This document shows positions 35,457 to 48,533 of a DNA stretch of 64,000 bases, piece after piece (positions within the stretch are counted from its first letter, which is position 1; the number at the start of each line of letters is the position of its first letter). The notes under the pieces are model-generated. The model did no database searches. It worked only from the letters and a program-made list of their open reading frames with translations, and was not told where the DNA came from. The translations under genes and the position numbers were made by a program. Source of the DNA: Pontederia crassipes (taxonomy: Eukaryota; Streptophyta; Magnoliopsida; Commelinales; Pontederiaceae); the NCBI GenBank assembly GCA_030549335.1, contig CM060193.1:48875891-48939890 (forward strand), given 5' to 3'.

Positions 35457-37601
35457 TGCAAAAAGGTGGAAAAAGTAATATCCGGATTATGTATAAAATG
35501 AGTAATACGCGGATTATGTTCTTGTATGTGTCTCTCATGATCTAATATAGGAAGTAGTACTTCTTTATGTGGAGAACTTATGTATACATTTACACCACAA
35601 TTTTGCAAGTATTCAGTGCTTATGACATGCATATTTTCTTTACAAATGCATGCACAACACCAATTTAACATGTTTCAAACCTTGTCCACATCAAACTTGT
35701 TCATACATCATTCTTATCTGTTTGCTGCCAAAATACCCGCTGAGATGAATATTCATACAGGAAGTCAACAAAGCTCAACGGATGGGGTAGAGCAGGCTGG
35801 ATACCATGCGCCGGTTCCTACATCAGGGAAGGTTTGCTTCAAGGCAATGACAAAGACCAATTGAACCAACAACAAACACCAACCAAAACCTGGGGACCAT
35901 CCAGCTCCTCCACCTACTCAAGAAAAGGATTCGGCAGGAGCAGTGAAGGATGAAAGGAAAGGAGCATATAAAAGAAGAGGGAGAGCAACGAAAAAAGGAT
36001 GAGGGATTTTCTGATTTTGGAGAATTCTATCATTCGTAGAGTAACTGAGAGAAACAATGTCTTGTTTCATGGCCATTTCGTCAGATGTCTGTTCATTCTA
36101 AATGAACCTTAACTAATACCCTGCTGAGGTCGGGAGATATCATGTCTTTTGGACAGATGTTTTTCTGTTCTCATTTCACTACGTTATTTTCATAGACCAA
36201 ACTGAATGTTGAGCTTCGCCTTCATTTAATAATATCTTATTTTAATCTTGGTCACATAGCACATCTTTAATCTTCTAAACTTTTGTTTGGATTGAGCTTT
36301 TGAATTGTCTTCGTCCCCCCCCCCCCCCCCCCAACAACAAGATCGTAGAGATATTTTAGGCTCTATGGGATCGTACGTAGAGACATCGAGCAATGATGAG
36401 ACGATTCTCTGCTTATTTTCTTCGGCTAGAGTTGGTTGAGGTTTTGAATCACTATCGCTTCGCACCCTCCCCCCGATCGTAGGGATATTCTAAGTTTTGT
36501 GCGATCGTGCGTAGAGACATCGAGCACCGGTGATAGTGATTCCTAGTTTGGATTTTGAGTTTCCTTGGCAATGGTAATTCTCTATTATTCGATATAGATG
36601 TCATGCATTCTCTAGATTAATGGCCAAGAGGGATGCACGTGCTCTGAGGCCCCGGCAATATACGATCGTAGGAAGCTGGGACTCCCATCTTCTATTATCT
36701 CACACGGGTTTGAAATGCGTGAGGGGTTTTTCCCATCTTCTATTCGCTTCACCATTGCTATCTCCAACTCTCTTCTAATTATATGAATTTCTGACAAGAG
36801 GAAAGTCTTTAATCCTCCTTTGCCATCAAGACCGAGAGGGCATGAGGTGAATGAGCCATATCTAAAGATCTCTCAGTAATCCTAAGTCATTTTCCCAGAT
36901 TGTTTTCCCTCCTTAAATTGTCTAAACATATTTTTTATGACATCTCATCTCTTTGCGTTCTACTCGAGAGGGTTATGTTTATAAATCAGAGGCAGTTGCA
37001 AGCTGAACGTAGCTGTCCAACCCTCAGTTATTTGTTTTGAACGCTTAGATACCAAGTCATCACAAAGCCTTAGCTCAATCAAAAAAAGGAAAGCTTGGTT
37101 TATGTACCAAAGCATCATGCACAAAAGTGATGATCGCACCAAGACTATATCCCTTTCACGTGTGCAACATAGATCACCCGTGAGGATGAGAGTGTCGCGG
37201 GTGAGTTGAGTGTCTATTATATTTCCCTTTGTATTTAATCCTTTATATTTCCATAGCTTGTTATTTCATCATGGTATTCCTTTACTCATGTTATCAGCAC
37301 TTCATTTTGTTATCGAGTTAGTTTTGAAGCATTTTTCGAAGGTTTTAACGTTGTTCCCTATGGATCAAACCTCAAGCACCACAACGATGTTCCATATACT
37401 TGCGGATCGCATTTTGATAGTGTAGAGAGTTTATAAATTTTTGAACTTCGTTCGACATTTCCTTTTGTGTTTAAGAGCAATACACTAGTGTAGAGGGTGG
37501 ACATACGTCTTGGAGGCTCAAGCCCCTCATACGTGCCCACGCTATTAAGTGTGCCAGTTACATTTTACGTGGCACTCTTTATACACACTTCATGCGAGTC
37601 G
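35457..37601 (+). repeat. 5' LTR of element C
   Basis: The right end (CTTCATGCGAGTC) lies a few bases before the primer site and matches the end at 43094. From about 36340 on it is collinear with 41740-43094. It contains a 60-bp block starting GATCGTAG(A/G)GATATT that occurs twice (about 36341 and 36476), an 18-C run, and many GAGAGG words. The left end near 35457 is inferred by analogy with the B-family LTR start and is less certain. Confidence 0.7.
36315..36332 (+). repeat. Poly-C run of 18 in the C LTR
   Basis: Eighteen consecutive C followed by AACAACAA. The matching part of the 3' LTR is not expanded. Length may be affected by sequencing. Confidence 0.85.
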
Positions 37602-37608
37602 AAGTTTT

Positions 37609-37626
37609 TGGCGTCGTTGTCGGGGA
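37609..37626 (+). promoter_or_regulatory. Primer binding site of element C (tRNA-Asp type)
   Basis: TGGCGTCGTTGTCGGGGA differs from the element A site by two C-to-T type differences. It starts about eight bases past the LTR, the position expected for the primer site. Confidence 0.75.
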
Positions 37627-37845
37627 ACACGCATTCTTTTGTTTGTTACTTTCAATAGTGCTTTGTGCCACACTCGAAATATCTCTGCTGAAAACTCTAT
37701 TTCATATGTCAAAAATGTTTTGACACTTTTTGCATTTAGCTTTATATTTTCTTAGACTGGCATAGTTGTTGTTTTCAATGCAGCTTACTTTTGTTTTAGG
37801 AGCTTGCTTTTACTTTTGCTTCACTAACCCACTAACCCATGTTTT

Positions 37846-38618
37846 ATGTCAAGTGCTCAACGAAACTCTGCAGAAACCTCTGAAGGGGAAATCTCTCAAC
37901 CTATCTTAGGACTGAACTTTGGCCCTCAGAATCTTTGGAATTTACAAAGAAGACGTAGAGCTAGAAGAAGCGTCGCCCAACGGGGAGGAAAAAATCTAAA
38001 TCAGAATATGGAAGCTAAAGACCTGAACGCACTTCGTCCTTTACAAGAGTTTTGTACACCATCAACCGTAGGAATTGCGACTGGAATCAAAAGGCCAGAG
38101 ATTGCTACGAACCACTATAAGATCAGTCCAGCGATCATCTCTATACTGGGACAAAATGCCTTCAGTGGGATGGAAAATGAAGACCCAAATAACATTTGAT
38201 CACCTTTTTGGAACTCTGTGATACCTTCAAGTGTGCTGATGTTACTACTAATGCTGTGAGGCTTCAACTATTTCCATTCTCATTAAGGGACAAAGTCAAA
38301 GTATGGATTCGGTCTGTAGCACCCCATACGATTAGGACGTGGGATCACCTGCTAACAACCTTTCTCACTAGGTTCTTCCCACCAGGGAAAATTGTCGAAA
38401 TGAGAAACAAAATCACTTCCTTTTACCAATACGACAAGGAGCCCTTACACGAAGCCTGGGAGTGTTATACCAACATGATCAGGTCATGCCCACACCATGA
38501 TTTTCAAAAGTGGACTATAGTGCAAACATTCTACAGTGACTTAACTGTAGAATCACAAGCTTGGCTAAACTCTACCGCCGGAGGAATGCTCATGGTAGAG
38601 AACGCAAACAAAGTGTAA
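37846..38618 (+). pseudogene. Athila gag core of element C (fossil)
   Basis: Two open stretches carry the plant Gypsy gag core (retrotrans_gag family). Words such as LELCDTFKCADVTTNAVRL, LFPFSLRDKVKVWI, TWDHLLTTFLTRFFPPGK and HEAWECYTNMIRSCPHHDF are close to the Athila consensus, in the right order. The leading part is basic (RRRRARRS). Gag forms the virus-like particle that packages the RNA. Starts and ends given are those of the recognisable similarity. The region is broken. Confidence 0.85.
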
Positions 38619-38634
38619 GAGTTGATAGAGAAAG

Positions 38635-39719
38635 TTGCCCAGAATTTTAAAAACAAGCTTCAACAGTAAAGACAAAATAGAGCAAAAACAAGTTGAGCCA
38701 GCGACACCAGTAGCTAGCAATTCGGACACCATTACCTTGCGAGTTGAAGAGATTGTAAAAAAGGCCATGCAAAAGATGAACCCATCAATCGACGTCTTTG
38801 CTTTGGAATCAGGAGTTCCTAATCCCTATCTAATGCCCGTAGCAAACTGCATACAATGCCATTCAGCCGATCATACAAGTTCTGATTGCCCAGAACTAAA
38901 CGGAGAAGTTGTCACCACCTTGACTCAAGATCAAGCCAATGCAGTAGCCCCTTATTTCCCAAAACGATGGGGGCTAACCAAAACCAAGTCAACCAGAGAC
39001 AACCCTGCATGAGAACTCAGAATCATCCTATTTTTTGTATGGAGGGAACAACTATAATTGTTTGCCACAGAATCAAGTATACCCTGGACAAGGCCTGCAA
39101 TCGTATCAGTTCTTAAACAAGCAATCAAACCCGACAATACAACTGCCTCCTCCTCAACAACAATTGATGCTGCCAGCAAACCGTTAGGAATGACTGCGGT
39201 AGAAAGGATGATGCAAAATATGCTTAAGCAACAAGAAGCTCAGAATGACAATGTCAAATAGCTGTTCGAGAAAGTAGAAGGCCTGGTTGCTCACAACAAG
39301 ATTCTTAAAAGTCAAATCGCTCAACAAGCCGCTTCTACTTCCCAACCACAGGGCAAATTTCCAAGACAACCCGAACATAATCCTCGAGAACATTGTCAAG
39401 CCGTGGTACTACTAAGTGGAATTCAACTTCTGGAAAGGAAGATCCCAGAGTCTCCCATACAAGTTCAACACCCAACAGAGGCAATGAAACCAGTTTCGAA
39501 CTCCATAACTCAACTGCTGCTAACACCCCTAAAGTTCAAATTCAAAAGCAAAAAGATGAGGAAGGGAAGTTAGTCGATCCTAGATATTTGCTTCTTTCAC
39601 AAAGGCTAGTAAGTAGTCAGACCAACCAACAATTCCTAAAGTTTATGGAGATTGTAAAGAAGCTACAAATCAACATCCCTTTTGTAGAAGCTATTCAACA
39701 AATGCCAACATATGCTTGA
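38635..39719 (+). pseudogene. Gag C-terminal part with zinc knuckle, element C (fossil)
   Basis: At about 38850-38893 the stretch CIQCHSADHTSSDC has the C-X2-C-X4-H-X4-C zinc-knuckle spacing that binds element RNA in gag. Downstream come glutamine/asparagine/threonine-rich pieces and a segment at about 39540-39719 (LVDPRYLLLSQRL, FLKFMEIVKKLQINIPFVEA) that fits the gag-protease linker of Athila, just before the protease. Broken in several places. Confidence 0.75.
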
Positions 39720-39829
39720 TTCTTGAAGGAAATTCTATTCAGTAAAAGAAAAATTGATGCTCAAGAAATGCTAGCTCTGATGGCAGAAGTTAGTGTAGCC
39801 ATCCTGAACAAACTGCCACCGAAATGAAA

Positions 39830-40250
39830 AGTCCTTGGAAGCTTCTCCATCCCCTGTGAAATAGTAAATTTGAAAGTGAACATAGCATTATGTGACCTAG
39901 GAGCCAGTATGAGTTTAATACCTTTATCGATATGTCAACAATTGAGGACTACAGAAATGAAGCCAACCAATATGATCCTCCAACTTGCCGACCGATCAAT
40001 TAAGCACCCTCAAAGAATCATTGAAGATGTTCTAATCAGGGTGGGAAAGTTCTTCATCCCTACTGACTTTGTTGTACATGACATGGAGGAGGACACAAAT
40101 ACCCCTTTTATCCTAGGAAGGTCATTCCTTGCCACGGTTGGAGCTATAATCGATGTCAGGAATGGAAACTCTCTTTCCAGCTTGGAGATGAAACCATTGA
40201 ATTTAATCTCACTCGAGCAACGAAGCACCCCAGTTTGTCTAATGTAAATG
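39830..40250 (+). pseudogene. Retropepsin-like protease region, element C (fossil)
   Basis: The aspartic-protease motif is read as ALCDLGASMSLIP (about 39885-39925), with the catalytic Asp followed by LGAS. It continues with LADRSIKHP, DVLIRVGKFFIPTDFVVHDM and FILGRSFLATVGAIID, which match the flap and C-terminal parts of Athila proteases. It would cleave the Gag-Pol polyprotein. Position between gag and reverse transcriptase is canonical. Confidence 0.85.
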
Positions 40251-40599
40251 AATCGAAGATATAGTGGATTTGACGATAAAAGAAGTACTGAACATCATGT
40301 TGATCGATGACCCTTTGAGGAATTGCCTAACTGAAGAAGAAGGGATAGCCATCGCCACTTTGAAAGAATGTAAAGAGTTATTGATGATACTCGAGAAACT
40401 ATCGAGAGCATTGAAGAAAGTAGTGGTCTCGAAGTCCAATAAAATACACCCATCTTCCCCCAATCACAAACTTGAAGACGGAGCCCTGACGATCGGACCT
40501 GAGCTTCATCCATCGAAGACACCACATGTAGAGATGGAACCACTTCCTTCTATCCTCAAGTATGACTTCCTTCAACCGAATTCCACATACCCTGTTATC

Positions 40600-41735
40600 A
40601 TTAGCTCTGCTCTCACTAAGGACCAAACTGAATCATTGTTAAACATCTTCCGAAAATATAGAAAAGCTATAGGTTACACAATGGTAGATATAAAAGGTCT
40701 TTGTCCATCATTGTGCACACGTAGAATTCCCTTAGAGGATAATGTGAAACCCACTAGAGAATTCTAGAGAAGATTGAACCCCATTCTCCAAGAAGTAGTG
40801 AAGAAAGAGGTGATGAAACTGATTGATGCAAGATTAATCTACACCATTGTGCACAATAGATGGGTGAGCCCCATCCAAGTTGTCCCGAAGAAATGGGGAA
40901 TAACTATGGTTGAAAATGAAAATAGAGAGAGTGTAGCCAAGTGCACCACCACAGGGTGGCGCATGTGCATCGACTTTAGTAAACTCAACAAAGCAACCAG
41001 AAAAGACCATTTCCCCTTGCCATTCATAGATCAGATGCTTGATCGATTGACAAAGCATTCTTACTTTTGCTACTTAGATGGTTTTTCCAGCTTTCTTCAA
41101 ATCCCCATACATCCCCATGACGAAAAAAGACCACTTTTACTTGCCCCTATGGCACATTTACTTACGGATGTATACCATTTGGCCTCTGCAATGCTGCTGC
41201 AACTTTTCAAAGATGTATGATCTCCATATTTTTTGACTTTGTAGAAAACATTATGGAGGTATTCGTGAATGGATTTTTTGTCCACGGATCCTCCTTTGAT
41301 TGTTGTCTAATTAATTTGTCTAAAGTATTACAGAGATGTGAAGAGGTCAATTTGACTTTAAACTAGGAAAAATGTGATTTCATGGTGTAGCAAGGAGTCA
41401 TCTTGGGACATGTAATCTCCCATAGAGGGATTGAAGTTGACCCCGCAAAGATAGAGGTCACTGAGAAGCTACCACTCCCTGTCAATGTCAAAGGAATTCA
41501 GAGTTTTTTGGGGCAAGTTGGATTCTACCGAAGATTGATCAGTAACTTCTCGCAGATATCCAAGCCTCTGACATATATGCTACACAAGGATGCTGAATTC
41601 ATTATGAGCCCTGACTGCATTCAAGCCTTTGAGAAGATTAAGAGAGCTCTCATCTCAGAACCGATTATGCAATCACCTGACTGGTCTCTACCCGTCGAAG
41701 TGATGTGCGATGCCAATGACTTTGTAGGAATATTT
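40600..41735 (+). pseudogene. Reverse transcriptase region, element C (fossil)
   Basis: Recognisable blocks follow the order of Gypsy reverse transcriptase: RWVSPIQVVPKK, TGWRMCIDFSKLNKATRKDH, HFPLPFIDQMLDRL and YLDGFSSFLQIPIHPHDE around 40850-41120; then GHVISHRGIEVDPAKIEV, IQSFLGQVGFYRRLISNFSQ and ALISEPIMQSPDWSLPVEV from 41403 to about 41700, entering the RNase H domain. The closest family by these words is Athila. It would copy the RNA into DNA. Broken; the rest of pol is not visible. Confidence 0.88.
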
Positions 41736-41739
41736 TAGT

Positions 41740-43094
41740 CTATGTGCGATCATACGTAGAGACATTGAGCAATGACAAGATGATTCTCTGCTCGGTTTCT
41801 TTAGTTTCCTTGTAGCTAGAGTTGGTTGAGGTTTTGAATCACTATCACTTCGCCCCCCAGATCGTAGGGATATTCTAGGCTTTGCGCAAGCGTACGTAGA
41901 TTCATCAAGCATGATAGGGATTCCTAGTTCGGATTTTGTGTTGACTTGCAATGGTAGTTCTCTATTATTCGGTTTAGATGTCATGCATTCTCTAGCTCGA
42001 GGCCCGAGAGGGACGCACGCACTCTGAGGCTCCGGCAATATATGACCCTAGAGAGGTAGGACTCAGATTATCTTAGATTGGTTTAAAGTGCGTGAGGGGT
42101 TTTTCCCATCTTCTATTCGCTTCACCATCACTATCACCGATTCTCATCTGATTTTGAGAGTTTGTTCCTAAGAGGGAAGTCTTTATTCCTCCTTCTCCAT
42201 CAAGACCCAAGAGGGCATGAGGAGAATGAACTACATCTGAAGAACTCTCAGTAATCCTAAACTGTGTTTTCGGATCGATTTCCCTCTTTAAATCGTCTAA
42301 AGATATTTTTTCGTGGCATCTCATTTTTCTACGTTCTACCCGAGAGGGTTATCTTTATAAATCTGAGGTAGATGAAAGCTGAACGTGGCTGCATTGCCCT
42401 CAGTTATTTCTTTTGAACACTTAGATACTGAGTCATCACAAATCCTTAGGTCAATCCAGAAAGGAAAGCTTGATTTATGTACTAGAGCATCGTGCATGAA
42501 AGTGATGGTCGCACCAGGACTACAAACCCCTTCACGTGTGCAACATTGCCACGAGTGAGTCGAGTGTCTTTACCATAAACATAAGCATACACACACGTGA
42601 AGGGGCATTCAGTCATTTTTACTCATATCAAACTTAACAGGAGAACTTAAGTCCTATAAGCAAAAGCATCTGATTTAGACATTGTCTCCATGTTATTTCT
42701 ACATTTCAAAAACAACAAAAAGACTTAATCCTTTATATTTCCCTTTGCTTGTTATTTCATTTTGGTATTCCTTTACTCATGTTTCCAGTGCTTCATTTTG
42801 TTACCTAGTTAGTTCTGAAGCATTTTTCGAAGTAAGTAACGTTGTTCCCTATGGATCGAACCTCAAGCACTACAAGAATGTTTCTTATACTTGCGGATCA
42901 CATTTCGATAGTGTAGAGAGATTATAAACTTTAAAACTTTGTTCAACATCTCCTTTTGTGTTTAAGAGCAATACGCTAGTGTAGAGGGTGGACATACATT
43001 TTGGAGGCTCACACTCCTCATATGTTCCCTCGCTACATTAAGTGTGGAAGTTCCATTTCAAGTGGCACTCTCTATACACACTTCATGCGAGTCA
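41740..43094 (+). repeat. Partial 3' LTR of element C
   Basis: Collinear with about 36340-37601: CGTAGAGACAT(T/C)GAGCAATGA, CATGCATTCTCTAG, GAGGGTTAT(C/G)TTTATAAATC and a shared end TATACACACTTCATGCGAGTC. It lacks the first third of the LTR. It also carries a stretch around 42570-42725 without counterpart in the 5' copy. Confidence 0.8.
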
Positions 43095-43229
43095 ATTCTC
43101 TACATGCCATGTTCTCGTTCAAATTAATAGGTTTGGATATATTTGATCATATGTAAATGATCTTATTCATATTTCCTTAAAATATATACAAGAACCACAT
43201 CAACCTCATTTGAGAGATGAGTAGTAAAC
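43095..43229. other. Flank of element C
   Basis: Begins with ATTCT, the candidate right target duplication of element C. It is probably the continuing decayed minus-strand Gypsy pol region described next. Confidence 0.35.
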
Positions 43230-43660
43230 ATTTGGTTTGACTTACCGTATCTCAATCAATTTCATGCAAAGTCAAAACTCACATTTACTAAATTTTGGCA
43301 GATAGACTCTATTTTATAAGAGTTCTACAGAGTTTTCAAGTATTTTTCATATCTTCATGTGACTCTGAGTAGATTAAGATATTATCGATTATAATTGCTA
43401 TAATTGAATTAAAGAATGATTTTAAAATTTGATTCAAAGATCTATATATAAGGCAGTTGGACATAAATGATCTAATGGCATTACCAAAAACTCATTATAA
43501 TTGTATCAGGTTCTAAATATAGTTTTCGAATCTAGGATTCTTTAGTTTTTCTGCTAGTGGTATCTAATTCTTAAATCAATCTTTGAGGTTATCAAAGTAC
43601 CTTATAGTTAATCAAACAACTAGCTTATTTTTGGTAAGGTATTCTTCACAATCATTCGGT
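43230..43660 (-). pseudogene. Chromovirus (Tekay/Del-like) reverse transcriptase remnant (fossil)
   Basis: On the minus strand, scattered words in order recall the Gypsy chromovirus core: a KIDLR-like word near 43590, an FRT-Y-like word near 43525, EFLVMP near 43490, then further along AKFSKCEF-like residues near 43290. This order (KIDLRSGYHQ...YGHYEFLVMPFGL...KFSKCEFW in intact members) identifies reverse transcriptase. It is extremely decayed, with many breaks. Confidence 0.6.
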
Positions 43661-44354
43661 TCAATTATGCATAATCATTTTCTTCCTAGGGACTCATCTC
43701 TTTCCTTAACGAATAAGTTTAAAGTTCATAATTTTGGTTAAATAAAACCATCTTAAGAAAGTTCCTATAGTTATTTTTGTGTTGTACAAGAAGGAATGCT
43801 AAAAATAAAAATAATTATCTGAACAACATCGCTACAGAATTCTATCTTTCTAATAGTGTGCAAGACAAGTCATTCCTACGAAATTCATTAGGAAACTCCT
43901 TAAACATAAGAACATTATTAAGAAGGTACTTAATTTCCTTTTTAACCTAACAATCCAAGAACCTATCACATCCTTGGTGAAGCCGCTTATTGACATAAAT
44001 ATAATAGTAATGAGAACATGTACTTACTTTCATGTTTCACACAAAAGAAAATAGTGATTAATTTACAATTTAAAAGATAATTATTTCCTATGACAATATA
44101 AACATATATTCTAAGATGATGATTCAACTATATCCAAATACCTTCAAATTCATGCATATACAAAATAATCATTGCAACAATCAAGTACTTGTCACAACTT
44201 TTTAACTATACCTCATCAGTATACTATATCTGAATACAAGACATCTCCAAAAATATATATAAATCACAAGATCAAAACACAATCATTTCCTTTTTATCCT
44301 AAGAAGGATCGTAAAATTTATGGATGCAAATGGGTAGGACCTATTGCCCTGATT

Positions 44355-45336
44355 CCCGATTTAAATTTTGTTTAATATGCAGTTCATGACTCATTATGGA
44401 TGATAAAGGAAAATTATCAAAGTGGATTGCAACTTTTTTCATATAACACAAGGAATAGAAATATAATTAAACAAACTACATAATCTATGATCATCATTAG
44501 AGTAGACCAAGCCTCCTTAAGTTTTACATTCCACAATATTCATCTTCCTTTACAAAGTGCAAAATTTGATACACATAATATACATAACTAATTCTCTCAT
44601 CATCCTAAATAAATGACATGAGAGGCACAAGTCTTCTCAACATCTTACTACCACGGGCATTATAGAACCCATCTAAGATCATATGATCCCAACAAACTAC
44701 TTTAGTCTAAAAAATAATAGAAATAATAAACTGAGCGAAATAACTCATAACTTATGTGTTGCTGACTAATTAGTTCGAAGAGACATAAAAATATATGTAA
44801 TAATCATGGTATCAATAACATAAGTATTTTCATATATTTTTTAAATACATATACAATTATAATGGAAAGTATTGCAATTAATATCATTTAAACATATCAG
44901 ACTTATGTATGTGTAACACTCTCATATAAATACACTGATCACCTACTGCCCAATTTGCATATTTGATAGAAGGCTTTCAAATGTCACGACCCCGATTTAA
45001 ACTATAGTTTAATTCGGAGTTCGTGGCTCATTATAGATGATAAAAAAAATACGAAGGGATGCAAAAAAGTGATGTAATTTTTTTTTGTAATATAAGCATA
45101 AGGAACAAAAATATATCATTAAATAAATTACACAATTTAAGAGCAGACTAATACTTTTTAAGTTTAACATTCCAAAATATTCATCCTTGTCTACGAGGTA
45201 TACGATTTTGTATACATAATAGACATAACTAATTCTCTTGACATTCTAACAAAAGAATATGAGAGGCACTATTCTCTTCATTGTCTTACCACAAGGGTGT
45301 TAGAATCCTTCTAAGACTATCATCTCACATGATATG
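44355..45336 (-). repeat. Two Tekay-like LTR-end copies, 640 bp apart (fossil)
   Basis: 44355-44702 and 44992-45336 are diverged direct copies sharing CGATTTAAA, TTCATGACTCATTATGGATGA-like, TTACATTCCA-AATATTCATC-like, GACATAACTAATTCTCT-like and GAGAGGCAC words. The second begins TGTCACGACCCCGA, the mirror image of the Tekay-like LTR end at 9981. They fit LTR ends of a minus-strand chromovirus whose reverse transcriptase remnant lies to the left. The right copy is cut by the start of the B-family LTR at 45337. Confidence 0.6.
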
Positions 45337-47054
45337 TGATGTGGAAAAATTATACATACTTTTCATTTATGTTCAGCATGCATTTATCTCATGTTTTAAT
45401 ATATTTTCGTGCTCGAACACATGCTTTATTGTTGAAGTGTAGCTTTTATGATTTCTCCACGTCTATCTTATGGTAATCTACATTCCTGGGATATTATTAT
45501 TTCTTTTGATTATTTTTCATGCAGAAATCCCAGCCGACAATACATGAGAGAACGCGGGTATATGCCCCCCCCCTCTACACACACACATGCATAGGGGCGT
45601 ACATGTGTATTCCTCAACCAAGACATTTAGACAAATTTGAGAGTAGACAGAAAAATTCACTAGGATAGTTGTCCAAAGTAGCAAACAACAAAGAAAAGGA
45701 TCCCTTTCCATGTCATACCTACATATTCCCATGTACAAGAGGAAGGAAGCTTCCACTACACAGTTATGCACAAATGTGGGCAAGATAGTTGCTAGAACAG
45801 TGAATAGGTGGTAGCTAAGAGGGAGAGGGATCACAAGATTCTTTTGGCTGGCTGGCAGAAAAAGACAAGGAAATTGATCAACAAAAAGATGGACATGTGG
45901 CAAAGGGAATCCATTTTGCTGAAGGAAGCTGGAGGATGTGGCTAGTAGCTTCCTTTGTTATTCTTTTTTTTCTTTTTCTCTTTCTAGTGGTCGGGGACGT
46001 TGATCTTGATATGTTTATGTTCTCTTTTCACTTTCTAATTCTTCTTGCCTGTTAGACTGTCGATTTCTCTACTATTCTATTGAATAATGTCGTGTTTCAT
46101 TTTTTTAAATCTGTTAAAATTATTATGTGTATTGGTTGAGCTTTAAAGTTTGTCTTGAATGCAACCCGAGAGGAAGTTCTACCCTTTTTAAACTGGATGC
46201 CGAGAGGTATAGAAGCTGAACAGAGTTATCATCTTGCAACTCTAACAAGCTTTGTTTTTGTGATTCAGTATTTCAGTGATGGTGATTGGTAGTTTTTTTA
46301 GTTTAGGCAACTCATGTTCCTTATTCCCCGCCCGAGAGGGATCATTTCCATTGAGGTCATGTATGCATGCCGATAGGTGGAACAATGCTTCAATCACCAA
46401 ACACAAAATCAAGAGCTGCATGTTTTGGAGCTGAACTTGTTTCACTCCTTGATTTGCATCATCATCTTGTTTTCTCTTTGGTCGAGTTTTCCTACCCGAG
46501 TGGGAACTTTTATCTCTACGTCAGTGGAGGATTCGGGAGGGCACAAAGTCGTAGAGTCATCCTTAGAGAGGTCATCTAGAGTCACGATCTTCATTCCTAA
46601 ATAGGATATTAAATGCCTGAACTCACTCTATTTTGCGCAATTCTCGACCATAGAAGTTCTCATCCGAGAGGGCTATCTTCGCAAATGGGAGTTCAACTCA
46701 GGCCAAGAGGTCATTTTGGATCTTCAATTATCTCCTAGAGAACCCGGCAGGCGAAGGTTGTTTGAAACCAGCTCAATCCTTGAGAATTCAATTTATTTAT
46801 CAGCTAATTGCACATGAGAGTGACATGAGCTGAAAAGATGATTCCATCAGCATGCATGAGCTGAGCCATCTGTGTGCACGAGAATGTAACTCATGATTCG
46901 AATGATGTGTATCGTGATTACATACTTGTGCACATGCTGAGGGGCAGTCTGCAATCCTATCTAATGATTAGAGAACATTAATTCCTAGTGAAAACATCAC
47001 CCAAAGCCCTACTGTTTATCCACACTGACCCTGTGTACTTTTGCATTAAAAATC

Positions 47055-47057
47055 CAT
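47055..47057 (+). repeat. Target site duplication of CACTA 2, left (CAT)
   Basis: CAT precedes the element and CAT follows at 50280-50282. The related uninterrupted LTR on the minus strand near 27620 shows a single copy at the matching position. Confidence 0.8.
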
Positions 47058-47599
47058 CTCTACAAGAAAATTATCGAATAGCGACGCGAATTACCTTCGT
47101 CATACTACGCAATGCTAAATAGACGCCAATAGCACCGTCATAGCACCGCCATTGGGTCAAAAAATGCAAACGCTAACTGCCTCTCTATAGCATCAATTTA
47201 GCGCTGCATTAGAATTAAAGTACATCTACGCTAAATAAGACACCATCGCGACACTATTTCGGCGTTATTATCACACGCGAAAACTAGAAAACACACAACA
47301 GATGGTAACATTGCATTGGCGTTGCAAGCGGGCGATGCTAACTTAGCATCACCAAAGTCGTGACACTATTTCAGCGTTAATATCACATGCGAAAATTAGA
47401 AAATGTACGACAGATGTAGCACACTATTTGCGTCGCAAGCTTGCGACTCTACGTTAGCATCATTACGACCACGACGCTAAGTCGACACTAAAGTAAGAGG
47501 TGGTATTAGCGTCGACGTCTTGCGTTGTATTGGCGCCGACTGTTGCCACATTAGCATCGGAGGGTCAATGACGCTAAGTAGACGCTAGGTTGTGCTCCT

Positions 47600-47710
47600 T
47601 TGGCAATATATGTAATATACTATACTATACTAAACTATATTACACTATAAATTATACTATATTTTATGCCATACTATACTATACTATTCTATTATATAAT
47701 ATACAAAAAT
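47600..47710. repeat. ATACT-type low-complexity run in CACTA 2
   Basis: Tandem TATACTATACTAAAC-type pentamers over roughly 100 bp, diverged. It is a simple repeat inside the transposon. Confidence 0.7.
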
Positions 47711-48533
47711 TAATATTACATGCTATACGTACATTATACTCCAATTCCCAAATCCCAAAATTGGGGTAATGGTGCTTCTTCATTTTCCATGGGATTGAAA
47801 CGGTGATTGCCTGAGATCTGACCATTGGATCATCGCAAAATTTGTATCTCTTGTAGACCACGATAACACAAATTATTGAGTATTCTTTGGCGATATAAGG
47901 AGGCCGAACGATAGAGTTAAGAACCTAAGAAAAAAAAGCTTCTGACGGTTGCCGACATGAGTCCGATGGGAATCGATCAAAATAAAAATTACGGACTCTT
48001 AGAGATCGACATGAGCTATCCACCAGCACAAGAATCATGGCGATTAGAGGTCGAAATAAATTCAATAAAATGGACAAAGATTCGGGATAGAAATGGACGG
48101 TGCTCCGCGGTCTTAGCTCGGATTGCCACGAAAAAATAGCATTTAAATGGGCTCGAGAAGATGGGTCGTCACATTTTGTCTTTTTGGTTTCCTATGATTC
48201 TCAAAGTACCTATTTTTCGTAATTACAAAAATTCCTCAAAAATTTTGCCCCCCCCAAGAAATCTAAAAATGCGCATTCAAATTTAGTCGACATAGAGTTT
48301 CAAATTATATCGAGAAATGCTAATTTTTTTAGTATTTTTTGTATCCAAATTTAAAAAGATTATTCAAAATGGTTTATTTTACTTCATGTACTTAATAAAA
48401 TATTAGAAATTACTTTTCTCAAAAATCAGACCTCTCGAGTCTTTTTAGAATGGCCTCATTTGATCGACATATGATTCTTGAATATTTCGGACGACATCGA
48501 TAAACATATACATACATACATACATACATATAC

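Larger units (their letters stand above)
35457..43094 (+). mobile_element. Athila-like Gypsy element C (fossil)
   Basis: In order: a 5' LTR (about 35457-37601), a tRNA-Asp-type primer site (37609-37626), gag (37846-39012), protease (about 39830-40250), reverse transcriptase (about 40600-41735) and part of a 3' LTR (41740-43094). The reverse transcriptase and gag words match Athila. Integrase and the envelope-position ORF are not visible, so the element is incomplete, with several breaks in its frames. The two LTR copies differ at many sites, so it is much older than element A. The candidate duplication is ATTCT (35450 and 43095). Confidence 0.82.

Noticed and set aside
45565-45592. C-run followed by (CA)n at 45565
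   Set aside because: Too short to treat as a separate feature; noted within the LTR entry.
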